DNA of 61,571 nt from DAOPZC01 sp035353175 (GTDB taxonomy: Bacteria; Verrucomicrobiota; Kiritimatiellia; RFP12; UBA1067), in the NCBI GenBank assembly GCA_035353175.1, contig DAOPZC010000023.1, forward strand, positions 1-61,571, read 5' to 3'. The notes below the pieces were generated by a model, which did not search any database, was not told where the DNA came from, and saw nothing but the letters and a program-made list of their open reading frames with translations. This document shows, piece by piece, positions 47,853 through 55,855 of the stretch; within the stretch, counting starts at the first letter, position 1; each line of letters opens with the position of its first letter. The position numbers and the translations under genes are program-made.

Positions 47853-48665
47853 CTACTTTCTCTGCCTTTCGGATTCGCGGACTTGGCGGTCGATATCCTG
47901 CTGCATGATCGGAACGCTTAGCGGGGTTGAAAAGTCGATGGTGATGCGCGGCGTCGGATCCAGCGTGATGTCCAGTGTGTCAGCCTGAAAGTTCAGCACG
48001 TGACCACCCTGTGTGCGGTCGTCTGAGAGAAAGTGCAGGTGGAAGCCCGGAACGCCGATGGCTCCCGGCACAAAGGGCGGTGTCCAGAACCCGATGAGGG
48101 TGCCGCGCGTTTTCTCGTACGTATATTCGTGCTGAAACTTGGTCGCTTCGGCCAGTGGGCGATAAGGCTTTTCCTGTTTGTCGCAGCTGCGCACGCGCAC
48201 GGTTTTGAAAAGGCCGTGGGCCTTGACCGCGTAGAAAACCTGTTTGTCCTCAAAGGACCCTTCCAGCGCCTTGCCGAAATTCTCGAAGGAATCAACATTC
48301 TTCATTTTGCGGCGGAGATCGTCATCAAAGAGCGTGCACGCGCCAAAGGGCATGTGGCAAGTGTCGTCGGGAATGCGCACAGAGCCGTCGCCTTTCACCT
48401 GATAGACGATGTTGTCAAGGAGAACCGCTTCCCCGTCAAGCCCCTCGAAGGTGCCGATGCCAAAATTGCCAGCGGCCTTGTATTGCGCGACGGTCAGTGC
48501 GCCGTCGTAATTGCCGCTGAGGATATACAGAAACGGAGAGAGTTGGGTGAGTGTGTCACGATCCTGCACCAGCGTGGTATAGGTCGTGTGGCACCCCGCC
48601 ATGAACAGTGTTGCGGCGAGGATGAAGACGGGAACGGGGGCGCTGTGTTGTCTGAAGTGGCTCAT
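47853..48665 (-). CDS. Lipoprotein of unknown function, third gene of the ECF sigma operon
   Basis: A 270-residue protein with a lipoprotein signal (FILAATLFMAGCHTTY, Cys at 25). The rest is mixed alpha/beta with no motif I can name. DNIVYQVKGDGSVRIPDDTCHMPFG and FQADTLDITLDPTPRITIDFSTP suggest a beta-rich envelope protein. Its start overlaps the anti-sigma gene by four bases, so it is made together with the sigma/anti-sigma pair and may be the surface sensor or an envelope target of that regulon. Confidence 0.7.
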   Translation of the reverse strand: MSHFRQHSAPVPVFILAATLFMAGCHTTYTTLVQDRDTLTQLSPFLYILSGNYDGALTVAQYKAAGNFGIGTFEGLDGEAVLLDNIVYQVKGDGSVRIPDDTCHMPFGACTLFDDDLRRKMKNVDSFENFGKALEGSFEDKQVFYAVKAHGLFKTVRVRSCDKQEKPYRPLAEATKFQHEYTYEKTRGTLIGFWTPPFVPGAIGVPGFHLHFLSDDRTQGGHVLNFQADTLDITLDPTPRITIDFSTPLSVPIMQQDIDRQVRESERQRK

Positions 48666-49504
48666 GGATTCTTCCTTGCCGCGGACGGCGCCGCAGCATT
48701 GGTGGGTATGGCGTTCGTGTTGACAGCGTTCGTGGGTGCGAGCATCGTCCCGGCGGATATGCCGACCGCGAGCGCGACGGGTTTGGTTTGAAGGTCTGAG
48801 GGCGGGCGGGAATAGGCGGATGCCGTCCCTTTGCTCCGGTCGCGCTTTGCGTTATCTTTGGCCTTGGCGACAACCGGTAATGGGCGCAAGGAACGTGTGG
48901 GCACTTCGGCCGGCGCCTCCGCAGCGGGGTCCGATTTACATTCGGCCTTCACCAGACGCGGCAGTTCAGGCATGCGGGGCTCGCGGGCCGGTAGAGGCGG
49001 TGCCATGACGGCAGGAGCGGACGCTGCCGGGGGGACGGCATCGGGCTTGAAATCCGCGAGCGCGGATTTCTCGGCGATGCTTGGACGGGGGACGGAGGCG
49101 AGTGCCGGCACGGGCGCGTCTTCCCGCCGGAAGGTGATATGGGTGATGGCCGCATCGCCACACCGCTGATGTTCGCCGTGACGGTAAACGACGCTGATCA
49201 ACGCAAAAAGCGCGCCGAAAGCGATACAGAAAAGTGCCGCGTGGCGTAACCAAGCGTGCGGGGCAAGCCATAGCCACCGGTTCGGGGGGCTCCCGGATTT
49301 GCGCGGTCTGCGCATCAGGGGCTTGACCTTTAAGCCCCTGTCCTTTTCGAGACCGCTGCGCAACGGCGTCAGGACTCGCGACAATTCGTCTCTCAGACAA
49401 CGGCAAGAGGCGCATGCGTCGATGTGGCGCGTCATGGCCTGCTGCTCCTCAGGCGGCAGATCGCCCAAGAGCCAGGCGGTCAGTTTTTCTTCATGAGGGC
49501 ACAT
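48662..49504 (-). CDS. Zinc-finger anti-sigma factor, membrane-bound
   Basis: A 280-residue protein. The N-terminus is a ZAS/zf-HC2 domain: TRHIDACASC gives H27-x3-C31-x2-C34, the zinc site that clamps ECF sigma factors. A single membrane helix (AALFCIAFGALFALISVV) is at about 90-107. The long Pro/Ala-rich periplasmic part (PPAASAPAVMAPPLPAREPR) ends in a low-complexity tail. The gene overlaps the sigma gene by 14 bases and the lipoprotein gene by four, which is typical of a self-regulated ECF operon. Confidence 0.85.
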   Translation of the reverse strand: MCPHEEKLTAWLLGDLPPEEQQAMTRHIDACASCRCLRDELSRVLTPLRSGLEKDRGLKVKPLMRRPRKSGSPPNRWLWLAPHAWLRHAALFCIAFGALFALISVVYRHGEHQRCGDAAITHITFRREDAPVPALASVPRPSIAEKSALADFKPDAVPPAASAPAVMAPPLPAREPRMPELPRLVKAECKSDPAAEAPAEVPTRSLRPLPVVAKAKDNAKRDRSKGTASAYSRPPSDLQTKPVALAVGISAGTMLAPTNAVNTNAIPTNAAAPSAARKNP

Positions 49505-50039
49505 GTGGCGACACTCCTTCGCGGCGTTTCACTTCGGCGGCCAGGGCTTTGACGGCGTGGTGCAAAAGGTTGCCGACATAACCGCACTTTTCGCCGACGA
49601 TTTCGCCGATCTCCTCATAACTCAATCCCTGTTGCAAACGCAGCAGCACGACTTGTTTCTGCAGCGGCGACAACACGCCGAGGCAAGACAACACCATCTC
49701 TTCCCTCTCGTCGGTGCCGGTGTTGCAGCACAGGCCGCCATCGGTCTCACAGTCCTGCTGCAGCACATAGCGCTCGTGCAGTCGCTTCTTGCGTTCTTCA
49801 GCGCGGATCAGGTCGACGGCTTCATTGTGTGCCACGCGGAAAAGCCAGTTGCGGACCTCCTCGCTGGGCGTTTCCGCGGGCGGAATGCGACGGGCGAGTT
49901 TGACCAGCGTGTTCTGCACGACGTCCTGGGCCAGAGCGATATTGTTCAACAGACGCGCGGCATAACGCAACAGCGGGGCCTGAAAGGCTCCGATCACGGC
50001 CTCAAGGCCATACGTCTTCTCTTTGCCACTCTCTGTCAC
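49491..50039 (-). CDS. RNA polymerase ECF-type sigma factor
   Basis: A 182-residue protein. Region 2: PLLRYAARLLNNIALAQDVVQNTLVKLAR and NWLFRVAHNEAVDLIRAEE. Region 4: LSPLQKQVVLLRLQQGLSYEEIGEIVG, a helix-turn-helix. The linker holds extra Cys residues (QQDCETDGGLCCNTG), which is not usual and could respond to redox state. It heads the operon sigma, anti-sigma, lipoprotein. The target promoters are unknown; the divergent repeat at 51738 is one candidate site. Confidence 0.9.
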   Translation of the reverse strand: MTESGKEKTYGLEAVIGAFQAPLLRYAARLLNNIALAQDVVQNTLVKLARRIPPAETPSEEVRNWLFRVAHNEAVDLIRAEERKKRLHERYVLQQDCETDGGLCCNTGTDEREEMVLSCLGVLSPLQKQVVLLRLQQGLSYEEIGEIVGEKCGYVGNLLHHAVKALAAEVKRREGVSPHVPS

Positions 50040-50098
50040 AGGTCATTATGGTAACACGTCAGCGCGGGAGGGGAAATCATGAATGACCGCTCAAGTTA

Positions 50099-51697
50099 CT
50101 ACAGGTTGCCGGAATCCACAACGATATCGCCCGTGTCCGTTGCGGTTGCCAAGACTTTGACGCCGGACCGGCGTGTGGCCGCTTGAGTGGTCGTGGGCAG
50201 ATAGCGGTAGTAGACCATCAGCTGCAGCGCGGCGAGGCATGTGTCCATCACGGGGCGGTCGGTATGCTTGTCCCCGTTCGTCCACCAGCCGATATCGCAA
50301 TCGTGTCCGCGGTCGTCTTTGATGGCGTTCCGCTCGATCTGTTGCGCCTTCACGTAGATCCGTTTCATCGCCGCGTTCCAGTTTTCCCAGCGTTTCCCGC
50401 CCGCATGGAACTTGGCCTGAGTGGCGTAGTAAAAATAATATTGGGGCGAAGTTCCCATCGGCCCTTGGTCATCGAAAGAAGGCCGCCAGTCGTCCATCAC
50501 TTCGAGCGACCTTCTCACTTCCGCTTCGGCGGACGCGCCGAGCAACTGCATGCAGAGCGTGCCGACGCCTGTGAGTCCGCTCGCGCCGGGGCTGACGTAG
50601 CCGAAGCCACCGTCCGGGTTGGCGTTTTTCCTGAAGCCTCGCACCGCCAACTTGATGGCCTTTTCCAGCCCGTCACTCTGCAGATCGGCGAGCTTTGCGG
50701 CTTTCAGTGCTTGGACGCACCAGCCCATGTAGGAGGTGTCATCGCGGTATGCGCCGCTTTCTGGGTCCGGGGCGCTGCTCATCTTGTAGGTCCAGCCTCC
50801 GGTCGGATGCTGGCCGCGGAGGATGGGGACGAGCGCCTTTTCAGCGGCCGCCTTGACGCTGGGGTTCAACGTCATGCCATAGGCCTCGCACAGTGCATAC
50901 GTGGCGATGGGGTGGGCATACTCGTTGCCGTCCATGCCGCTGAAGCGTCCGTCAGGGCGCTGGCTGCGGACGAGAAATTCCAAGGCGCTCTGTACCGTGG
51001 CGCCGAACTCTGGCGAGTCTCCGGGCTTTTCGCCGTGCGCGAGAAAGGTCAGCACCGCCAGACCTGTCATGGCGATCCGTTGCGTTTTCCACGAGCCGTC
51101 GGGCTGCTGGTTTTTCTTAAGCCAACGCAAAGCGCGCAACACCGCCTCCTCGGTGACCTCGCTGCCATCGTACCGAGCCCGCAGGACCTGCCGTGCTTCG
51201 ACGCTCCGAAAATCGCCGAAGATGGATTTTACGGATACAATGCTTTTGACGGGAGAAACGGCGTTAAGCGTTTGCACCGGCGGTTTTTCGGCTCGAGTTT
51301 GCGTCGGGGCCTCTACCGCAATGTCCGGGTTCACAGCGGGGAGGTCGGGTGTGAAATCGAGTTCAGACGTCGGTCGGGTCGGCATGGGCTCGTCGATCTC
51401 TTTCCACTCCGTGTCAAATATGTCCGGTTCTCGGATCGTCACGCCGTCATACTGTTCGTCCTCGATTTCGTTTGTGGACATGATGCTCAACAGAGTCGCG
51501 ATGAACAGGGGCATCAGGATGGCCGTGACCGGTGCGGATATGCGCTCCATCTCGATAACGGCAGCCTTGTACGCGCGAGAATGGCGCGGTTGGCGCAGTC
51601 CCCGCGCCATTCCGGTCAGGCGCCTCAGATAACCGGGCTCACGATAGGTGTCGGGAAGTTCAAGGATGACGTTCTGACATGTTTTCGCAGTTTTCAT
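50099..51697 (-). CDS. Membrane-anchored squalene-cyclase/prenyltransferase-like repeat protein
   Basis: A 532-residue protein. One membrane helix near residue 55-71 (ISAPVTAILMPLFIATLLSIM) follows a basic cytoplasmic N-terminus. A Pro-rich stretch of about 90 residues leads to an (alpha/alpha) barrel of repeats: VLRALRWLKKNQQPDGSWKT, ALEFLVRSQRPDGRFSG and LVPILRGQHPTGGWTYK each show the QxPDGSW-type QW motif. The terpene-cyclase DXDD motif is not evident, so it is not a cyclase. Proteins of this kind are frequent in Planctomycetes and Verrucomicrobia and have no settled role. It stands 59 bases downstream (in its own direction, after its stop) from the sigma gene start. Confidence 0.75.
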   Translation of the reverse strand: MKTAKTCQNVILELPDTYREPGYLRRLTGMARGLRQPRHSRAYKAAVIEMERISAPVTAILMPLFIATLLSIMSTNEIEDEQYDGVTIREPDIFDTEWKEIDEPMPTRPTSELDFTPDLPAVNPDIAVEAPTQTRAEKPPVQTLNAVSPVKSIVSVKSIFGDFRSVEARQVLRARYDGSEVTEEAVLRALRWLKKNQQPDGSWKTQRIAMTGLAVLTFLAHGEKPGDSPEFGATVQSALEFLVRSQRPDGRFSGMDGNEYAHPIATYALCEAYGMTLNPSVKAAAEKALVPILRGQHPTGGWTYKMSSAPDPESGAYRDDTSYMGWCVQALKAAKLADLQSDGLEKAIKLAVRGFRKNANPDGGFGYVSPGASGLTGVGTLCMQLLGASAEAEVRRSLEVMDDWRPSFDDQGPMGTSPQYYFYYATQAKFHAGGKRWENWNAAMKRIYVKAQQIERNAIKDDRGHDCDIGWWTNGDKHTDRPVMDTCLAALQLMVYYRYLPTTTQAATRRSGVKVLATATDTGDIVVDSGNL

Positions 51698-51737
51698 GGT
51701 GGTCTCCTTTTTGTGTGGTTCAACCTTATTACGTCTG

Positions 51738-51784
51738 CCGGAACCGGAATATTAAAACCGACGACAGGGAATGGGCGGTTCCGG
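51738..51784. repeat. Nine-base inverted repeat CCGGAACCG / CGGTTCCGG
   Basis: CCGGAACCG at 51738-51746 and its exact reverse complement at 51776-51784, 29 bases apart, flank an AT-rich centre (AATATTAAAA). They lie 41-87 bases upstream of the repeat-protein gene on the minus strand. GGAAC is also the core of many ECF -35 elements, so the arms could be operators or promoter parts. Confidence 0.5.
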
Positions 51785-51905
51785 GTGACTGAGCCCCGCC
51801 GCCAGGTGACCGCGTTTAAACACCACTAACTAGAGAGATTGTGTGGTTTTTTGGAGTCACGTCCCCCCCGTTTGCTTTTCGGCCAAACATACCTTAGAAA
51901 GGATA

Positions 51906-51934
51906 TTGACATTAGAAGATATAGATCCTACCCT
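51906..51934 (+). promoter_or_regulatory. Candidate promoter for the kinase-GspE operon
   Basis: A perfect TTGACA at 51906-51911, a 17-base spacer and TACCCT at 51929-51934. The -10 box is poor (3 of 6), so an activator or a different sigma factor may be needed. The leader to the ATG at 52036 would be about 95 bases. Confidence 0.4.
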
Positions 51935-52035
51935 TTAAACGTAAACGGTGTTTCAATATTCGTGTGCAGATGGTTTGGTGGAATGCGGTGTGACGCTCGA
52001 TGCGGGGACTGTTTCTCGTTAAGGAGAAATGGGGC

Positions 52036-55000
52036 ATGAACCTAGTGAAGCGTGACATGTATCCTAAAGGATTGTTGATCCTTCTCTCCGTAACAGCCTT
52101 GGGGCTAATGGGCGGGGGAGCGGTTATTCGTTGGGGTATACGCATCAAGACATCCCAGATCCACGACGAATTGCTTGCCGAAGCCATGGCGATCACGCGG
52201 GAAATCAGCGTCACTCAAGTGAAAGCCTTGTCCTTTACCGGCGCAGATGCTGACCGGATTGAATATCAACGACTGAACCACCAGCTGCAGTCGTACGCAC
52301 GTTTCATCGGATGTCAATCGGTCTATTGCGTTTCAAAACGTGGCGGGAATTTTGTGCTGGGCCCCGGAAACCTCACCGGCGCAGATGACCTCGCGTTCCC
52401 CCCGGGCACGTTTTACGTGAATCCCCCGCCAGAACTGGCCGATGTGTTCCGAACCTGCCAGCCCCTTCTCTCGGGCCCTTACCGAAACGAAGCCGGACAG
52501 TCTGTTGTCAGTGCCTGGGTTCCGCTGTCAGATCCCGCTTCCGAAAAAATCCTGATGGTCGTGGGCGTGACCGCCCGAACGCGGTTATGGCGCATCCATT
52601 ATGCTTGCCTGTGGGTTGGTGGTTTTTTGTTTAGCGTGTCGTTGGTGGCCTGTGTCCTGTTTGCGTTTTATTTGGCAGGCAAAGGGCGCAATCTGTCTCC
52701 TCCGTTGCAAAAGGTGGTCGGGCTGGTCGAGGTCGGGCTGGTCATGGTTGTCGGTCTCGTCTTCACGCTGACGATGGGCAGCATGACCCGAAGTATGGAG
52801 CGACATTCCCGCTGGGTAAAATTTCAGACGTATGCAGGCTCCCAAGCCAAGGACGTCTCGTGGTCGTTCTCCAGCTTACAAATGCGAATGGAGGCTTTGG
52901 CTCTTTTGCTGGGCGATGAAGCCACGGTCCGGGAAGAGGACTTCTTGCGGTATCTCCTTCCGATTACGCAAACAGGTATCGCGGACGCTTGGGCATGGAT
53001 TCCAATTGTCCCTGTGGCCGACATGGTCACGTTTGAAACGAACGTGCGGAATAAGAAAGCCGGTTTTTCCGTTTGGCAAGAGAGCGGGACCGGCGAGCGG
53101 ATTCCGGTCTTATGGCGTGATGTTTATTATCCCATTCTCGCGTGCAAGTCCGCAACGAACGTCGCGCGCTGTGTCGGATTCGATTGCGGTGCAGATCCTC
53201 AGCTGCGCAAGGCACTGGAGACCTGTATGCGGCTTGGAACTGCCACGGGGACCATTCCGAAACAACCGCTGTGGCAAGACGGCGAAAACGCGACGCTTTT
53301 CGTGTTTCAGCCAGTCTATTCGCTGCGGAGTGTGCCGAAAACCTTATGCGGATTCGTGCTGGTGATGATCAGGCCGGATAAAATTCTGAGAAACGCCTAC
53401 ACGTCGGCGGGGACGGATAAACGCGCCTACGTCGCCGCAGAATTGGTGGAACTGGACACCATTCGGCCGCCTCAAAAATTTGCGTCGGCATCACGCTTTG
53501 CATTCCAGCCGGTGAAGCCTCGGTTATTGAGAAACAGCGGAGACCCCTTGCATTTGACGCTGCCGCTTTTCCATTTCGGAAAAGCGTATGCGGCCATAAT
53601 TTGTGCAGAGTCCGCTTATTACGAAAATTATCCGTTGCGGTTAGGATGGGCGACGACATTGACCGGAGGTGTTTTGACGGTCCTCCTGGCGGGTTTCGTC
53701 GGTTTGTTCTCAAACCGACGGATAGCGCTTGAACAGCAGGTGAAAACTCGTACGGTTGAACTGGCCCGCCTAAATCAGCAGACCGGAACGATTTTGGATT
53801 CAGCGGTCGATGGTATTTTGGGCGTCGATGACAAAGGTGTGCTCACGGTGGTCAATGTGTCGGCTTCGCAGACTCTGGGCTACGAAATCGGCGAATTGGT
53901 CGGCAAGTCTTGCGATTTGCTTTGGCTGGGGCCGCCCGAGTTTGCCATGCCTTCTTCGAAGGGTGCCAATCCGATTTACATCACGTACACGTACGGAACG
54001 ATGTACAAAACAAACGATGCCGTATTCTACCGCAAGAATGGCACAACGTTCCACGTCAGCCTGGCCTGCAAAGCGATTCATGTGCATGGGCAGGTGGTCG
54101 GCGCCGTCATTACCTTTGAGGATATCACTGAAAGGAAGATCGCGGAGGGCAAACTGCGGCATGCGTACAGCGAGTTGGAAAGTGTCAACCGACAGCTTAT
54201 GGAGGCGAGCCAGGCCAAGAACCAGTTTTTAGCGCACATGAGCCACGAAATCCGCACGCCGTTGAACTGTGTGATCGGCATGGGCGGCCTGTTGATTAAC
54301 ACGCCTCTGACAGAGGAGCAGCAGGAGTATGCCGAAACGATCCGCATGAGCGGCGAAAGCCTCTTGAGCATTGTGAATGAAATCCTCGACTTTTCCAAGA
54401 TTGAGGCCAATAAAATCGATTTGGAAAAACAGCCTTTTGATCTTCGCCATTGCGTGGAAGACGCGGTCGATCTAATCGCGCCGTCTGCTGCGGCAAAAGA
54501 TCTGGAAGTTATCTACCAGATCGATGAAACGCTCCCGGCGGCGTGGATCGGCGATGTGACCCGCCTTCGCCAGATTCTTGTCAACCTGCTCTGCAATGCT
54601 GTCAAGTTTACGGAAAAAGGCGAGGTCGAGGTGCTCGTCACGGGGGAAAAAGTGGACAGTGGGCAAACGCGTCTTATGTTCCGCGTCCGCGACACCGGAT
54701 TGGGGATTCCGCCGGAAAGACAGGATAAGCTGTTCGAGGCGTTCCATCAGTGTGACGCGTCGACGACGCGGCGTTTTGGGGGAACCGGCTTGGGATTGGC
54801 GATCAGCAAGCGGCTTTGCGAACTGATGGGGGGCGGCATGACCGTCGAAAGTTCGGGGGTGGCGGGGTGCGGCTCGACTTTTTCGTTCTCGGTCGTCGTC
54901 GAACCCGATCAGACGGCTCGCGATGTCGAGGCCCCTACCTGTGAAGCGCTGATTGGCAAACGGGTGCTGATTGTCGTCGGTAAAAAAGTGAACCAAGAGG

Positions 55001-55812
55001 TCTTGATCCGTCAGGTCCGGATTTTCGGAATGATCTCGGAGGCGGTCTCCACTGCCCATGAAGCCCTGGAACGATTGATGCAGGCTGACTTGTTCGGCGC
55101 GTCCGGACAATTTGACGTGGTGATCGTCGACGCGCATCTGGGGGATGCGCAAGCCGATGCGAAGCTAAACGACATCCTGCGCGAGTTGTGTAAAAACGGC
55201 CAGACGCGTCTGATCCGGCTGGAACCGCTGCGCGCGCACACGAACAAAGACAACGCCACACCGTTTGTCGAACGCCTGACCAAACCTGTGAAACTTTCGA
55301 TGCTATACAACACGCTCGTCAAGTTGTTTGCCGATCAGACGGCTCAGGTGAGGGAGCGGGAACGGCCCCAGATATTTTTCGACGGCGAAATGGCGAAGCA
55401 ACATCCACTCCGGATTTTGCTCGCGGAGGATAACGTGATCAACCAGAAAGTGGCGCTTCATATCCTCGGCAAACTCGGATACCGTGCGGATGTTGTCTCG
55501 AACGGTTTGGAAGCCTTGGAGGTCGTCAAATGTTCAGACTACGATCTGGTTTTCATGGATGTGCAGATGCCCGAAATGGATGGTGAGGACGCAGCGCACC
55601 GTATCCGGGAGGAAGTGCCTGCGGGGCGGCAACCCTGGATCGTTGCCATGACAGCCAATGTGATGAAAGAGGACCGTGACCGGTATCAGGCTTCAGGCAT
55701 GAACGACTACATTCCGAAACCGGTCCGGATCGAACATCTGGTGGATGTGCTTTTGTCGGTCCAACCCCTTTCGGCCCGCGCAAGCGCGGAAGCCGCAAAG
55801 GGGCCGCTGTAA
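52036..55812 (+). CDS. Hybrid sensor histidine kinase (CHASE-PAS-HisKA-HATPase-REC-REC)
   Basis: 1258 residues from the ATG at 52036 with AAGGAG nine bases upstream. Helices lie near residues 10-28, 183-205 and 225-245. A CHASE-type sensor follows (ITQTGIADAWAWIPIVP and PVLWRDVYYPILACKSATN) and another helix near 545. A PAS domain (TILDSAVDGILGVDDKG) comes before the H-box FLAHMSHEIRTPLNCVIG with His737. The ATPase has GTGLGLAISKRLCELMGG. The first receiver (RVLIVVGKKVNQ) has lost its acidic pocket; the second (RILLAEDNVINQKVALHIL) has Asp1175 in FMDVQMPEMDG. It is the first of six genes that lead to a secretion ATPase. Confidence 0.92.
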   Translation: MNLVKRDMYPKGLLILLSVTALGLMGGGAVIRWGIRIKTSQIHDELLAEAMAITREISVTQVKALSFTGADADRIEYQRLNHQLQSYARFIGCQSVYCVSKRGGNFVLGPGNLTGADDLAFPPGTFYVNPPPELADVFRTCQPLLSGPYRNEAGQSVVSAWVPLSDPASEKILMVVGVTARTRLWRIHYACLWVGGFLFSVSLVACVLFAFYLAGKGRNLSPPLQKVVGLVEVGLVMVVGLVFTLTMGSMTRSMERHSRWVKFQTYAGSQAKDVSWSFSSLQMRMEALALLLGDEATVREEDFLRYLLPITQTGIADAWAWIPIVPVADMVTFETNVRNKKAGFSVWQESGTGERIPVLWRDVYYPILACKSATNVARCVGFDCGADPQLRKALETCMRLGTATGTIPKQPLWQDGENATLFVFQPVYSLRSVPKTLCGFVLVMIRPDKILRNAYTSAGTDKRAYVAAELVELDTIRPPQKFASASRFAFQPVKPRLLRNSGDPLHLTLPLFHFGKAYAAIICAESAYYENYPLRLGWATTLTGGVLTVLLAGFVGLFSNRRIALEQQVKTRTVELARLNQQTGTILDSAVDGILGVDDKGVLTVVNVSASQTLGYEIGELVGKSCDLLWLGPPEFAMPSSKGANPIYITYTYGTMYKTNDAVFYRKNGTTFHVSLACKAIHVHGQVVGAVITFEDITERKIAEGKLRHAYSELESVNRQLMEASQAKNQFLAHMSHEIRTPLNCVIGMGGLLINTPLTEEQQEYAETIRMSGESLLSIVNEILDFSKIEANKIDLEKQPFDLRHCVEDAVDLIAPSAAAKDLEVIYQIDETLPAAWIGDVTRLRQILVNLLCNAVKFTEKGEVEVLVTGEKVDSGQTRLMFRVRDTGLGIPPERQDKLFEAFHQCDASTTRRFGGTGLGLAISKRLCELMGGGMTVESSGVAGCGSTFSFSVVVEPDQTARDVEAPTCEALIGKRVLIVVGKKVNQEVLIRQVRIFGMISEAVSTAHEALERLMQADLFGASGQFDVVIVDAHLGDAQADAKLNDILRELCKNGQTRLIRLEPLRAHTNKDNATPFVERLTKPVKLSMLYNTLVKLFADQTAQVRERERPQIFFDGEMAKQHPLRILLAEDNVINQKVALHILGKLGYRADVVSNGLEALEVVKCSDYDLVFMDVQMPEMDGEDAAHRIREEVPAGRQPWIVAMTANVMKEDRDRYQASGMNDYIPKPVRIEHLVDVLLSVQPLSARASAEAAKGPL

Positions 55813-55855
55813 ATGTGGAGTTCCGTGCTGAAGTCTTTAAAGAAGGATATCGCTT

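Larger units (their letters stand above)
51698..52035. other. 338-base divergent intergenic region
   Basis: This gap lies between the minus-strand repeat-protein gene and the plus-strand kinase operon. It is clearly more AT-rich than the surrounding genes. It contains an inverted repeat at 51738-51784 and a candidate promoter at 51906-51934. A run of C residues (CCCCCCC near 51867) and a T-run (near 51850) are also present. AAGGAG for the kinase gene lies at 52021. I see no small gene. Confidence 0.6.

Noticed and set aside
50040..50098. An ECF-type autoregulated promoter directly upstream of the sigma gene
   Set aside because: GTAACTT is present on the minus strand, but no matching -10 element is found at 15-17 bases.
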